DNA from: Betaproteobacteria bacterium
Lineage (GTDB): Bacteria > Pseudomonadota > Gammaproteobacteria > Burkholderiales > JAEUOS01
Reading direction: 5' to 3'
NCBI GenBank assembly: GCA_028292405.1
Contig: JAQGMJ010000008.1
Span: 62,001-126,000, forward strand
Length of the DNA: 64,000 nt
In this document: positions 10,921 to 19,672 of the stretch, one piece after another
Position numbering within the stretch: the first letter of the stretch is position 1
Layout of the letters: each line of letters opens with the position of its first letter
The notes under the pieces: model-generated
Told to the model about the DNA's origin: nothing
What the model saw: the letters and a program-made list of their open reading frames with translations, nothing else
Databases searched by the model: none
Translations under genes and position numbers: made by a program

Positions 10921-12027
10921 CTACTGGTAGAGGTACTGCTTCACCGCGTCTTCGTTCCATGCCACGCCGCTGCCCGGCTCTTCGCGCACCACGGCGTGGC
11001 CGGCGCGGATTTCCAGCGGGGTGGCGAGGATGGGGCTGGCCCAGTCGACATACTCCAGCCAGTGCGCCGTCGGCGTCACGCACATCAGGTGGCTGCTGAT
11101 CTCGGGGAACAGGTGGGTGGACATCGGCATGGCCGCGGCGTCGGCCAGGGCGGCGGCGCGCATCCAGCCGGAAACGCCGCCGATGCGCTCGGCGTCGGGC
11201 ATGGCGTAGTCGCAGGCGCGGGCGGCCAGCGCCCGTGCCATGTCGCGCGAGCCGAGGAAATTCTCGCCGATCTGCACCGGCGTCTTCAGGGCCGCGGCGA
11301 CCATCGCATTGCCGGCATGGTCCTCGGCGCGCACCGGCTCCTCGATCCAGAACAGATCGAGCTCGTCCAGCACATGGCCGCGGCGAATCGCTTCGGCGGG
11401 GGTGAGCGACTGGTTGTAATCGGTCATCACCGGCGTGCCGGCGGGCACGACTTCCTTTACCGCATGCACCGCCGCCACGTCTTCTTCCAGCGTGGCGTAG
11501 CCCAGGCGCAGCTTGACGGCGTTGAAGCGCCCGTTGTCGAGCAGCTCGAGGGCTTCGCGCGCCACGTTCTCCGGGCCCAGCAGACTCAGGCCGCAGCTGT
11601 TGTAGGCCGGGATCGGGCGCGGCGCGCCGCCCAGCAGGCGCGCCAGCGGCAGGCCGGCGATCAACGCCAGCGCGTCCCACACCGCCATGTCGATGCCGGA
11701 AATCGCCAGGCCCACCAGGCCTTGCGCGCCCAGCAGGGTCATGCGGCGATTGAGCAGCATTTCGATGTCGTGCGGCACCAGCGGCAACTTGGCGACGGGG
11801 CTGTTGAAATCGGTCAGCAGGGCGACCAGGGACTTCAGGGCGAGGGCGGACGGGCTGAAAAGATAACTGTGGCCGGTTACGCCGGCGCTGGTGGCGATGT
11901 CGATCAGCACCAGCGGCGCCTGGGTGAAGGTGCCGCCGGCGGTCTGCAGCGGCCGGTTCATCGGCACCAGCACCGCGCGGGCGCGCAATTCGGTGATGTG
12001 GGCGGGGGTATTCTGGGTCGCGGCCAT
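10921..12027 (-). CDS. Mandelate racemase / muconate lactonizing enzyme family protein
   Basis: Enolase-superfamily enzyme that abstracts an alpha-proton of a carboxylate, 368 residues from the ATG at 12027 (AAGGAACC upstream). It aligns along its length with Pseudomonas mandelate racemase. The metal ligands fit D203, E229 and E255, with D278-H305 as the catalytic dyad and E325 as the general acid. The KxK motif of the racemase reads K172-L-R174, so the second catalytic Lys is Arg. Conserved blocks include YNQSL, PDAERIGGVSGW and STHLFPEISSHL. A longer frame upstream to 12150 is not supported. Racemase activity is doubtful; substrate unknown. Confidence 0.9.
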   Translation of the reverse strand: MAATQNTPAHITELRARAVLVPMNRPLQTAGGTFTQAPLVLIDIATSAGVTGHSYLFSPSALALKSLVALLTDFNSPVAKLPLVPHDIEMLLNRRMTLLGAQGLVGLAISGIDMAVWDALALIAGLPLARLLGGAPRPIPAYNSCGLSLLGPENVAREALELLDNGRFNAVKLRLGYATLEEDVAAVHAVKEVVPAGTPVMTDYNQSLTPAEAIRRGHVLDELDLFWIEEPVRAEDHAGNAMVAAALKTPVQIGENFLGSRDMARALAARACDYAMPDAERIGGVSGWMRAAALADAAAMPMSTHLFPEISSHLMCVTPTAHWLEYVDWASPILATPLEIRAGHAVVREEPGSGVAWNEDAVKQYLYQ

Positions 12028-12211
12028 GGTGGGTTCCTTGTAAGGTCGCACGATGGTGCCCGAAAAAGCCTGGTGCGCGCAAATCGGTGCGTGCTGCGCC
12101 GCAAGGTGCGGCGCGGGCTCCGGCCGGGTTCTGGCACGGGGTTTTGTCACGGGTTTCTGTCACAATCGGCGGCCCATCCAATAAGAGAGCGGGCACCGCC
12201 CCGTTCCGACG

Positions 12212-12658
12212 ATGAACTCCGAATCGATCTCCCACGGCATCCAGCTCGCGCTGGCGCCGGTGTTCCTGCTCACCGCCATCGCGGCGATGATCGGCGTCAT
12301 CACCCAGCGCCTGGCGCGCATCATCGACCGCGGCCGCATCGTCGAGACCACGATTGAAGACGGCGCCTCAAAGCGGCTGGATACCCTGCGCGAAGAGCTG
12401 GTGATCCTGCGGCAGCGCGCCAAGCTGGTCAACATCTCGCTCGGCCTGTTCACCGGCTCGGCGATTTGCGTCGGCATCACCACCGCCGCGCTGTTTCTCG
12501 GCGAAGTGTCGCGCGTCAACGCGCTGCCGCTGGTGGCCGCGACCTTCATCGGCTCGCTGGCGCTGTTCATTCTCGGGCTGCTGCTCTACCTGGCCGAGGT
12601 GCGGCTGTCGCGCCACACCTTCAGCTTCGGGCGCTACCTGCCGCCGCCACCGCAGTAG
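12212..12658 (+). CDS. DUF2721-family small membrane protein
   Basis: 148 residues with three predicted membrane helices: LALAPVFLLTAIAAMIGVIT near 12, LFTGSAICVGITTAALFLG near 80 and LVAATFIGSLALFILGLLLY near 110. Between the first two is a basic cytoplasmic stretch (QRLARIIDRGR). This layout matches the DUF2721 family, whose role is unknown. The ATG at 12212 has only a weak ribosome site. The FMN reductase gene starts 7 bp after its stop, so the two probably form an operon. Confidence 0.85.
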   Translation: MNSESISHGIQLALAPVFLLTAIAAMIGVITQRLARIIDRGRIVETTIEDGASKRLDTLREELVILRQRAKLVNISLGLFTGSAICVGITTAALFLGEVSRVNALPLVAATFIGSLALFILGLLLYLAEVRLSRHTFSFGRYLPPPPQ

Positions 12659-12664
12659 GTCCGG

Positions 12665-13183
12665 ATGAAGCTGCTCGCCATCTCCGGCAGCCTGCGCGCC
12701 GCCTCGATCAACTCCGCCCTGCTGCGGGTTGCCGCGAAACTGGCGCCGCCCGGCCTCTCCATCGAAATCTGTTGCGACATCGGCGTGCTGCCGCTGTTCA
12801 ATCCCGATCTTGAAGCCGATCCGCCGTCAGCGGTAATTGCTTTCCGCACCAGAGTAATTGAGGCCGATGCGCTGCTGATCGCCAGCCCGGAATACGCCCA
12901 CGGTATCACCGGCCCGATGAAAAATGCGCTCGACTGGCTGGTGAGCATCGAGAATTTCGCCGGCAAGCCGGTGGCGGTGTGGAATGCCTCGCCGCGCTCG
13001 ATCCATGCCGACGCCTCCTTGCGCGAAATCCTCAACACCATGTCGGCGGAAATCGTCGAGGAAGCGTCGATCGCCCTGCCGCTGGTCGGCGCGGGCCTGG
13101 ACGAGGCCGGCATGCTGCGCACGCCCGCCATTGCCGATGCCATTGGCGCGGCGCTGGCCTGCCTTCAGGCGCGACTCGCCTGA
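12665..13183 (+). CDS. NADPH-dependent FMN reductase
   Basis: Flavodoxin-fold reductase of 172 residues that uses NAD(P)H and FMN; relatives reduce quinones, chromate or azo dyes. The FMN phosphate loop is SGSLRAASINSALL at 7-20, and the second conserved loop is SPEYAHGITGPMKNALDW near 76-93, both hallmarks of the family. Length is normal. It starts 7 bp after the DUF2721 gene and so is probably co-transcribed with it. Confidence 0.93.
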   Translation: MKLLAISGSLRAASINSALLRVAAKLAPPGLSIEICCDIGVLPLFNPDLEADPPSAVIAFRTRVIEADALLIASPEYAHGITGPMKNALDWLVSIENFAGKPVAVWNASPRSIHADASLREILNTMSAEIVEEASIALPLVGAGLDEAGMLRTPAIADAIGAALACLQARLA

Positions 13184-13201
13184 AGACAGCGAAGAAGCGC
13201 T

Positions 13202-13538
13202 TCAGGCAAACAGGGCCCGCCATACGTCCGCATGCCGCTGCGCCAGCCAGCGCTGGCGCCGTTCGCAGTCGATGTGGTCGGTGGAGGCGGCGAGAAAGGC
13301 TTCGTCGGCGGAAACCGCGGGCTGGCCGAAATGGGCCAGCAGCCAGGCACACAGGATGCGGATGGCGCGCGCCCCCCAGCCGCAAGGCAGTCGGGGTGCC
13401 GCTGGAAGTGCCGTGCAGGGGACAGAAAATCTCATAGCGGGCGGGCGAAACGGCGCCGGGCAGGCGGGTCGTAGGGAATGGGTGCTCCAGCGTATCCCCG
13501 GAGCGCCGCACCCGGTAGCGCGAAATTCTTGCAACCAT
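13202..13538 (-). pseudogene. Possible frameshifted gene divergent from the LysR at 13552
   Basis: On the minus strand a frame from the ATG at 13538 (MVARISRYRV) reads well to about GTPTALRLGG near 13370 and then degenerates. The adjacent frame continues naturally with ILCAWLLAHFGQPAV and DHIDCERRQRWLAQRH to a stop at 13202. One frameshift near 13360-13375 would restore a protein of about 110 residues. I do not recognise the family. It lies head to head with the LysR gene, where a regulated target would be expected. It could be a decayed gene, a sequencing error, or chance coding-like sequence in GC-rich DNA. The rest of the 13184-13551 gap holds nothing else. Confidence 0.3.
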
Positions 13539-13551
13539 GTAAGATTCTCTA

Positions 13552-14508
13552 ATGGCTACGTCCGGTCCCCGCGCCCATACCGCCCGCCTGCCGCCGCTCA
13601 AGGCCTTGCGCGCCTTCGAGGCGGCGGTGCGCACCGGCAGCCTGACGGCGGCGGCGGCGGAGTTGTCTGTCACCCATAGCGCGGTCAGCCAGCAGATCAA
13701 GACGCTGGAGACCCATTTCGGCCAGGCACTGCTGGTGCGCGGCGCGCGCGGCGTGGAGCCGACCACGCCGGCGCGCAATTTCTACGAAGAGACGCGCGCC
13801 AGCCTGGACCGCATCGGCCTGGCGGCGGAGCAGCTTTCGCAGGCCGGCGCCGGGCGCATCCTGCGCATCAACGCCACGCCTTCGCTGGCGGTGAACTGGC
13901 TGATCCCGCGCCTGTCATCGTTCCAGATCGCCAATCCGCGCGTCGAGGTGCGGGTGGCGACTTCGGTCGTCAGCGCGGGCAAGCTGAAGGACCCGTTCGA
14001 CGTGGTGATGCGCCGCGGGCCGATGAGCAAAAGCGGTTTCGCCTGCGCGCGCTTTTTGCCCGACGTGCTAGGTGCGGTGGCTTCGCCCGAATACCTGCGC
14101 CGTCATCCGGTGAAGCAGCCGGCCGATTGCCTCAAGCACACCATGCTGCACCTGAGCGCCCGGCCCAACGCCTGGCCGCGCTGGCTGGAGGCGGCCGGCG
14201 TGCGCACGCCGCGCAAGACCGACGGGCCGTCGTTCGAGCATTTCTTTCTCAGCGTACAGGCGGCCGGCGCCAACCTCGGCATCGCCATCGGCTCCCTCGC
14301 GCTGATCGGCGAGGAACTGGCCAGCGGGCGCCTGGTGCAGTTGTTTCCGGCGGTGACGGTGGAGGAGGCGGGCTTTCACATGCTCTACCGGGCGCCGCAG
14401 CCGCGCGACGCCGCGCTCGACCTGTTCACCGCCTGGGTGAAGGAGCGAGGGCAGGAGGCCGCCTATCGCGGCTGGAGCGATGCGATGGTCGGGCGCATGA
14501 CGGTCTAG
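13552..14508 (+). CDS. LysR-type transcriptional regulator, GcvA-like subgroup
   Basis: 318 residues. The helix-turn-helix at about 25-75 carries the GcvA-type signature RAFEAAVRTGSLTAAAAELSVTHSAVSQQI. The effector half includes NATPSLAVNWLIPRL and AAGANLGIAIGSLALIGEEL, both common in GcvA/AmpR-like regulators. GcvA itself controls glycine cleavage; no gcv genes are here, so the target is unknown. A possible decayed gene lies divergently 13 bp away, and the YihY gene follows on the same strand after 54 bp. Confidence 0.94.
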   Translation: MATSGPRAHTARLPPLKALRAFEAAVRTGSLTAAAAELSVTHSAVSQQIKTLETHFGQALLVRGARGVEPTTPARNFYEETRASLDRIGLAAEQLSQAGAGRILRINATPSLAVNWLIPRLSSFQIANPRVEVRVATSVVSAGKLKDPFDVVMRRGPMSKSGFACARFLPDVLGAVASPEYLRRHPVKQPADCLKHTMLHLSARPNAWPRWLEAAGVRTPRKTDGPSFEHFFLSVQAAGANLGIAIGSLALIGEELASGRLVQLFPAVTVEEAGFHMLYRAPQPRDAALDLFTAWVKERGQEAAYRGWSDAMVGRMTV

Positions 14509-14562
14509 GCGGTAGGACTGCGCCGACAGCCAGGGCGCGTAATTGTTGCTGTAATCCCGCGC

Positions 14563-15471
14563 ATGGATTTGCGCACTCTCTTTGCCCTTTGCCGCCAGGC
14601 AGTGACGGCCTGGATCGCCGACTACGCACCGAGCATGGGAGCGGCGATCGCCTATTACACGGTGTTTTCGATCGCGCCTCTGCTGCTGATCGTCATCGCC
14701 GTGGGCGGCGCGGTGTTCGGGCGCGAGGCGGTGCAGGGGCAGATCGTCTACGAAATGACGGGGTTGGTCGGCAACAGCGGCGCCAACGCGATCCAGGGCC
14801 TGCTGGAAAGCGCCAGCAACCCGACAGGCGGCCTGCTGGCCACGGTGGTCAGCGTGGTCGTGCTGGTGGTGGGCGCCACCTCGGTGTTCTCGGAGCTGCA
14901 AAGCGCGCTCGACCGCATCTGGCGCGTGCCGGCGCCGCCGCGGGAAAACAGCGTGTGGAAACTCCTGCGCGGGCGGCTGCTGTCGTTCGGGCTGATCCTC
15001 GGCCTGGGCTTTTTGCTGCTGGTGTCGCTGGTGGTCGCCGCCGCGCTGGCCGCGCTGGGCAAGTGGTCGAGCGGATTGATTCCGGGCTGGGAAACCCTGT
15101 TGCAGGTGGTCAATACGATGATCGGCTTCGGCCTCACCACCATCCTGTTCGCGATGATCTTCAAGATCATGCCGCGCGCGCAAATCGCCTGGGCCGATGT
15201 CTGGGTCGGCGCCGGGGTGACGGCGGCGCTGTTCGAAGTCGGCAAGGTGCTGATCGGCCTATACATCGGCAAGAGCAGCCTCACCTCCGGGCTGGCGGCG
15301 GCGGGCTCGCTGCTGGTGTTGCTGGTCTGGGTCTACTATTCGGCGCAAATCTTTTTGCTCGGCGCGGAATTCACCTGGGTGTTCGCCCACTACCACGGCT
15401 CGCGCAAGCGTGAATTGCGCGAGCCGCTCAAGGCACGGGAGAAAAATCCGCTGCCGATGCAGGCCCAATAG
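14563..15471 (+). CDS. YihY/BrkB-family inner-membrane protein
   Basis: 302 residues with six or so membrane helices. Family markers: YAPSMGAAIAYYTVFSIAPLLLIV near 24, FSELQSALDRIWRVP near 111, and LLVWVYYSAQIFLLGAEFTWVF near 260. The family was once called ribonuclease BN by error; members are now regarded as membrane proteins of unclear, possibly transport, function. The short basic tail is cytoplasmic. Start ATG at 14563 has no strong ribosome site. It may be co-transcribed with the LysR gene before it. Confidence 0.92.
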   Translation: MDLRTLFALCRQAVTAWIADYAPSMGAAIAYYTVFSIAPLLLIVIAVGGAVFGREAVQGQIVYEMTGLVGNSGANAIQGLLESASNPTGGLLATVVSVVVLVVGATSVFSELQSALDRIWRVPAPPRENSVWKLLRGRLLSFGLILGLGFLLLVSLVVAAALAALGKWSSGLIPGWETLLQVVNTMIGFGLTTILFAMIFKIMPRAQIAWADVWVGAGVTAALFEVGKVLIGLYIGKSSLTSGLAAAGSLLVLLVWVYYSAQIFLLGAEFTWVFAHYHGSRKRELREPLKAREKNPLPMQAQ

Positions 15472-15590
15472 GCGGCGGCGCGCACCGCGCAAATTGCCTA
15501 ATCGCGCGCCGGCGCCTATCATGCGCATCGCCGCGGCCACCGCTTAGAGTTGCTAAAGTTGCGTGGGCGGCAATACAAACAGGAACCGCC

Positions 15591-16238
15591 ATGAGCAACA
15601 AGGAAGCAAACCCCGCCGGCCAGGTGCGCCGCGTCGTTACCGGCCACGATGCGCAGGGCCGTGCCATCGTCATCTCGGATGGTCCCGCGCCGTTGGTCCA
15701 CACCAACAGCCTGCGCCCCGGCTATGCCTCCACCGATATCTGGCGCACCGACGCGATGCCGGCGCCGGTTGCCGCCGCCGCGCTTGAGCCCACGCTGGGA
15801 CCGCGGCGCCAGTTGCCGAACAAGCGCGGTACCGTGCTGCGCATCAACACCCTGGCGCCCGAGCCGGAGTCGGTGCGTAACCTCGACCCTGCCCGCGCCC
15901 AGGGAGTGTTCGCCGCCGGCGGCAATGCCGGCGCCTCGACCTTTGCCGCCAACGGCCGCCACCCGATGATGCATCGGACCGAGACCGTCGACTACGCGCT
16001 GATCCTTTCCGGCGAAGTCACCATGCTGCTGGACGACACGGAAGTGACCCTGCATGCCGGCGACGTGCTGGTGCAATGCGGCACCAATCACGCCTGGGTC
16101 AATCGCGGCAGCGAACCCTGCCAGATCGCCTTTGTGCTGATCGATGGCGAGTTCGAGCCGGGACTGAAGGCGCAGTTCTCCCAAGGAAATGCTGAACAAA
16201 TCACGAAGACCGGGAGCGTTAGGCCGGCCTCTATCTGA
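15591..16238 (+). CDS. Cupin-domain protein, 215 aa
   Basis: The cupin barrel is in the C-terminal half: the first motif region is HPMMHRTETVDYALILSGEV near 122-141 and the second is GDVLVQCGTNHAWVNRG near 158-174. Metal ligands are likely H127, E130 and H168. The N-terminal half (VVTGHDAQGRAIVISDG) matches a recurring domain in cupins annotated in aromatic or gentisate-like catabolism, but the substrate is unknown. AGGAA 7 bp upstream supports the ATG at 15591. It is isolated: neighbours give no pathway. Confidence 0.85.
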   Translation: MSNKEANPAGQVRRVVTGHDAQGRAIVISDGPAPLVHTNSLRPGYASTDIWRTDAMPAPVAAAALEPTLGPRRQLPNKRGTVLRINTLAPEPESVRNLDPARAQGVFAAGGNAGASTFAANGRHPMMHRTETVDYALILSGEVTMLLDDTEVTLHAGDVLVQCGTNHAWVNRGSEPCQIAFVLIDGEFEPGLKAQFSQGNAEQITKTGSVRPASI

Positions 16239-16322
16239 AATCGGGGATTGTTAAGAGGATGCAGCCCGCTTAATCAACATTTCCTGGATACAATCCGGCG
16301 TTTCTCCTAGTCGCGAATCTTC

Positions 16323-16613
16323 ATGCTGCTGCGCCTGATTTTCTCCGTCATCGCCGGACTGTTGCTGGCCGGGCTGGTCAGCCACGCGCTGTGCGACGCG
16401 CCCAATCCCACGCTGGCCAATCCGGCCTACTGCGGGCCGCGCGAGTGGATGACCTGGACGACCGCGTTCTTGTTCGGCGCAGGGCTGGCCTGGCTGTTGC
16501 AGTTGCGCCGCCGTCGGGCGCCGCCCTCCACGCCGGCTGGCCTGCCGGCGGGTTCGTCGGCAGGTGATGCGCCGGCCGTGGTGGAGAGTCCGCCGGCCGA
16601 CAAGCAGGCCTGA
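16323..16613 (+). CDS. Small membrane protein of unknown function, 96 aa
   Basis: Two hydrophobic helices (LIFSVIAGLLLAGLVSHALC at 5-24 and MTWTTAFLFGAGLAWLLQL near 43-61) separated by a short loop containing two Cys (C24 and C37), then a basic patch RRRR and a Pro/Ala-rich tail. I do not recognise a family. The Cys pair could form a disulfide on the periplasmic side. It converges on the histidine kinase gene with 10 bp between stops. Confidence 0.65.
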   Translation: MLLRLIFSVIAGLLLAGLVSHALCDAPNPTLANPAYCGPREWMTWTTAFLFGAGLAWLLQLRRRRAPPSTPAGLPAGSSAGDAPAVVESPPADKQA

Positions 16614-16623
16614 GTCTGACGCC

Positions 16624-18786
16624 TCAGGCGTCATCCCCCGGATTTCTCGCGCTTCCCAGCGTAAACATGAAACTGGCGCCTTCGCCAGGCCGCGCCAGCG
16701 CCCGGATGCGCCCGCCGTGACGGTCGACCACGCGCTTGACGATCGCCAAGCCGATGCCGGTACCCGGAAATTCGGCGTCGCTGTGCAGGCGCTGGAACGG
16801 CGCGAACAGCTTGCCGGCGTAGGCCATGTCGAAACCGGCGCCATTGTCGCGTATGCGGTAGACCATCTGTTCCGGCCCCGCCTCTGGATCGCGGCCGAAT
16901 TCGATTTGCGCCGGCGTGCTCCTGGCGCTGTATTTCCACGCGTTGCCCAGCAGGTTGTCGAGCAGGATGCGCAGCAGGTTCGGGTCGCAAACGGCAAGCA
17001 GGTCGGGTTCCACCGATACCCGCACCTCGCGCCCGGGGTCGCGCTGCGAGAGGTCGTGCAGGATGCCGGCGGCCATTGCACTCACGTCGACTTCCACCGG
17101 GACGAAATCCGCATTGCGGGTTTGCGACAGGCGCAGCATGTCGTCGACCAGCGTATTCATCCGCGTGGCGGCCTGGGCGGCGCGGTCGAGCAGGGTGCGC
17201 GCCGCCTCGGGCAGCGCCGCGCCGGCCTCCTCCTGCGCCATGCTGATGAAGCCGCGCACATGGCGCAGCGGCGCGCGCAGGTCGTGCGAGACCGAGTAGT
17301 TGAAGGCGCTCAAGTCGGCATTCGCCGCTTCCAGGGCGGCGGTGCGTTCGGCCACCCGCTGCTCCAGCGCGGCATTGAGGCGTTTGACTTCCCCTTCGGC
17401 GGCGCGGTGCTTTTCTTCGGCGCTCATCCGCGCCAGGGCAAAGCCGACGTCGCCGGCCATTTCCGCCAGCAGGGTCTGCTCCTCGGCCTGGAAAAAATCC
17501 TGTTCGCGGGCATAGACGTAAAACAGGCCGCGCACCCGGCCTTCGCTTTTGATCGGCAGCACCGCCGCCGCTTCGAGTCCGCCGGCCAGCAGGTTGTCGC
17601 GGCGCGGCCCCGGCGGCGTGGCGGCAAAGCTGTTGATCACCTGCGGCACGCCGTCAAGCGCGCCGCGCACCCGCCGGTTGGCGGCCGGGTCGTCGCGCAG
17701 GTAGGCCAGCGAGCCTTCGACGAAACCCGCCGGCGCGCCGGCGGCCGCGGCCGCATGCAGGCCCTCGATGCCGTTCTCCGACAGGGCGATCCAGGCGATG
17801 GCGAAGCCGCCGTCGGCCACGGCTGTGCGGCATACCCGCTGCAGCAGGTCATCCGGCGTGGCGGCATGGACAATCGCCTGGTTGGTGACGGAAAGGGCGA
17901 CGTAGAGCCGGTTAGCGCGGGCCAGCAGCTTTTCGGAATGCCAGGAGAGTTGCGCGCAGATGCCGGTCACCAGGGTGATGACCACCAGGGCCGCCGTGAT
18001 CATCAGCGCCAGGCCGAACTCGGTACCGTACCAGCCCCGCTGCTCGCCCTGCAGGCGCAGTTGCGCCAGGACCGGCAGCAGCACGAAACAGCCGGTCAGG
18101 ATCAGGCGCGCCATGCGCGCGCTCGGCGTGGTGCGGAAGAACACCGCCATCGGCCCCTGGGCCGGGGCCGCGCATAAAAGACCCACGGCCAGCGCCATCA
18201 TGGCAATCGAGGTCGGCATGGCGAGCGAGCGGAATGGCCCGACCGCGTACAGCGCGCCGACGCCGAACAGGTAGCCCAGTATTCCCACCAGCGCCAGCCC
18301 GCCTAGCGCCAGGGCCAGCCCCTGCGCCCAGGCCACCGCGCGGCCGCCGCCGCGCAACAGCCAGAGCGAGGCGCCGGCCAGGGCCAGCATCACGCACACC
18401 GCCTCGGTTGGCCGGCCCGGTGGCCGGTTGAAGCTGTCGGCGAACAGCAATTGGTCGATGCCGAAGTCGCGGTTCAACATGTATTGCGCCAGCGTGGCCA
18501 GGGCGATCAGTTCCACCATCGCCGCCAGCGCGCGCGTCGCCGGCGCCACCCGGTCCTGCGTGAACCGGCAGTGCAGGAAAAGCGCGGCGCCGCAAAAGAC
18601 CGCGCACAGGGCGGTGTTGGCCTTCATTTGCGCCATGCCCGGAACCACCGACTTCAGGGCCGGCAGGTCCAGCACCCAGCCAACCACCCCGGCCAGGCCG
18701 ATGGCCAGGACGAGCAATGCAGCCGACGGCGCGATTAGCCTCGTCGGCGGCCATGTCGATGGCGCGGGTGTAGCAGGCGCGTTCAC
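16624..18786 (-). CDS. Orphan sensor histidine kinase: membrane sensor, GAF, HisKA, HATPase
   Basis: 720 residues from a GTG at 18786 with a strong AAGGAGG 8 bp upstream. The N-terminal third has about seven to eight membrane helices, then a GAF-like region (about 300-450) with the linker DFFQAEEQTLLAEMAGDVGFAL. A coiled coil leads into the phospho-acceptor block SVSHDLRAPLRH with H501. The kinase domain has the N box NLLGNAWKYSA, DNGAGFDM and GTGIGLAIVKRVVDRHGG. No response regulator gene is adjacent. The end closely resembles the kinase at 22651, pointing to a common ancestor for the kinase core. Confidence 0.92.
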   Translation of the reverse strand: MNAPATPAPSTWPPTRLIAPSAALLVLAIGLAGVVGWVLDLPALKSVVPGMAQMKANTALCAVFCGAALFLHCRFTQDRVAPATRALAAMVELIALATLAQYMLNRDFGIDQLLFADSFNRPPGRPTEAVCVMLALAGASLWLLRGGGRAVAWAQGLALALGGLALVGILGYLFGVGALYAVGPFRSLAMPTSIAMMALAVGLLCAAPAQGPMAVFFRTTPSARMARLILTGCFVLLPVLAQLRLQGEQRGWYGTEFGLALMITAALVVITLVTGICAQLSWHSEKLLARANRLYVALSVTNQAIVHAATPDDLLQRVCRTAVADGGFAIAWIALSENGIEGLHAAAAAGAPAGFVEGSLAYLRDDPAANRRVRGALDGVPQVINSFAATPPGPRRDNLLAGGLEAAAVLPIKSEGRVRGLFYVYAREQDFFQAEEQTLLAEMAGDVGFALARMSAEEKHRAAEGEVKRLNAALEQRVAERTAALEAANADLSAFNYSVSHDLRAPLRHVRGFISMAQEEAGAALPEAARTLLDRAAQAATRMNTLVDDMLRLSQTRNADFVPVEVDVSAMAAGILHDLSQRDPGREVRVSVEPDLLAVCDPNLLRILLDNLLGNAWKYSARSTPAQIEFGRDPEAGPEQMVYRIRDNGAGFDMAYAGKLFAPFQRLHSDAEFPGTGIGLAIVKRVVDRHGGRIRALARPGEGASFMFTLGSARNPGDDA

Positions 18787-19113
18787 CTCGCTGCCTCCTT
18801 GTTGGCGATTTTTGCCGATGCCTTGTTGCTGTTGCGTTGACGGCCGGCAAAGTAAAACCAGTTTAGCAAATCAATGCCGGGGCGGCGCGAAATTTCAGGC
18901 GCGTTTGCGCGCATTTCTTTGCCTGCGACAGGAATGGAAGTTGCGATGCGCGCGGCTAGCCCGGCCGGCGGCCGGGGTTGTGGCCCGGGACTCCTGGATC
19001 AGGCGCTAAGCCCAAGCGCCTAGTACCTTTGGTGCATTGTGGCGTCCCGCCCATGCGCCTAAGATCAAACCGTCCAATGCCAACGGAATGAACGCAGCAA
19101 TCAGCCGCCCGCC
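18787..19113. other. 327-bp intergenic region without a supported gene
   Basis: It separates the divergent histidine kinase and 151-residue hypothetical gene and so must hold both promoters. It is less GC-rich between 18830 and 18880. I see no convincing -35/-10 pair, tRNA, conserved RNA or inverted repeat longer than about 7 bp apart from GC-rich CCGGCCGG runs near 18960. Confidence 0.6.
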
Positions 19114-19569
19114 ATGCAAACCCCCGTTTCATCCCCAAATCCCGGCACGGCCGGCGCCCCGGCCAACGCGGCGCCGGGAGAGGAGGCACTGCCGCCCTCA
19201 GTAGCGATTCGCTGCGGCGCTTCCGAAACCGCGGCGATCATCCGCCTGCTTGAGCAACTGCCCGCCGCCTGCCAGGCGATCGAGGCCTGGGACGGCGTCA
19301 GCCGCGACCAGCACCAGCGCGTCCGGCAGAAATATGCGCGCCTGCTGGCTGATCTGTTTCAGCGCCATCCCGAACAGGTGCTTGCCGGCCTGGGCAGCCC
19401 GCAGGCGCATACGCGCATCTGGATCGCGCTGGCGATCAGCGAGGCGCCCGACGCGGCTGCGGTACCGGCGCTCGAAGTCGCGCTGATGGCGGAGGACGAC
19501 GAGCTATGCTGCCAGGCCCTGATGCAGGCGATGCGGGTCTGCAAGGGCTGCGCCGCGCCACCCGGCTGA
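19114..19569 (+). CDS. Hypothetical helical protein, HEAT-repeat-like, 151 aa
   Basis: After a Pro/Ala-rich N-terminus the sequence is all helical. It has paired amphipathic segments: SETAAIIRLLEQLPAACQAIEAW, QKYARLLADLFQRHPEQVLAGL, HTRIWIALAISEAPDAAAVPAL and ELCCQALMQAMRV. The last two look like HEAT repeats, with the typical Ala/Leu helix followed by PDAAAVPALEVAL. Cys residues cluster near the C-terminus. No signal peptide, so it is probably cytoplasmic. Function unknown; HEAT-like proteins usually bind other proteins. No operon partner; next gene is 103 bp downstream. Confidence 0.65.
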   Translation: MQTPVSSPNPGTAGAPANAAPGEEALPPSVAIRCGASETAAIIRLLEQLPAACQAIEAWDGVSRDQHQRVRQKYARLLADLFQRHPEQVLAGLGSPQAHTRIWIALAISEAPDAAAVPALEVALMAEDDELCCQALMQAMRVCKGCAAPPG

Positions 19570-19672
19570 ACCGCGGACGCGCATCGCGCGGATCAGCCAG
19601 CCGCGGGCCGGCCGGCGCGGCGATGCCGTTACAATCGGCTGGTCCCCTGAACCACCGAGCATCGTTTTCATC

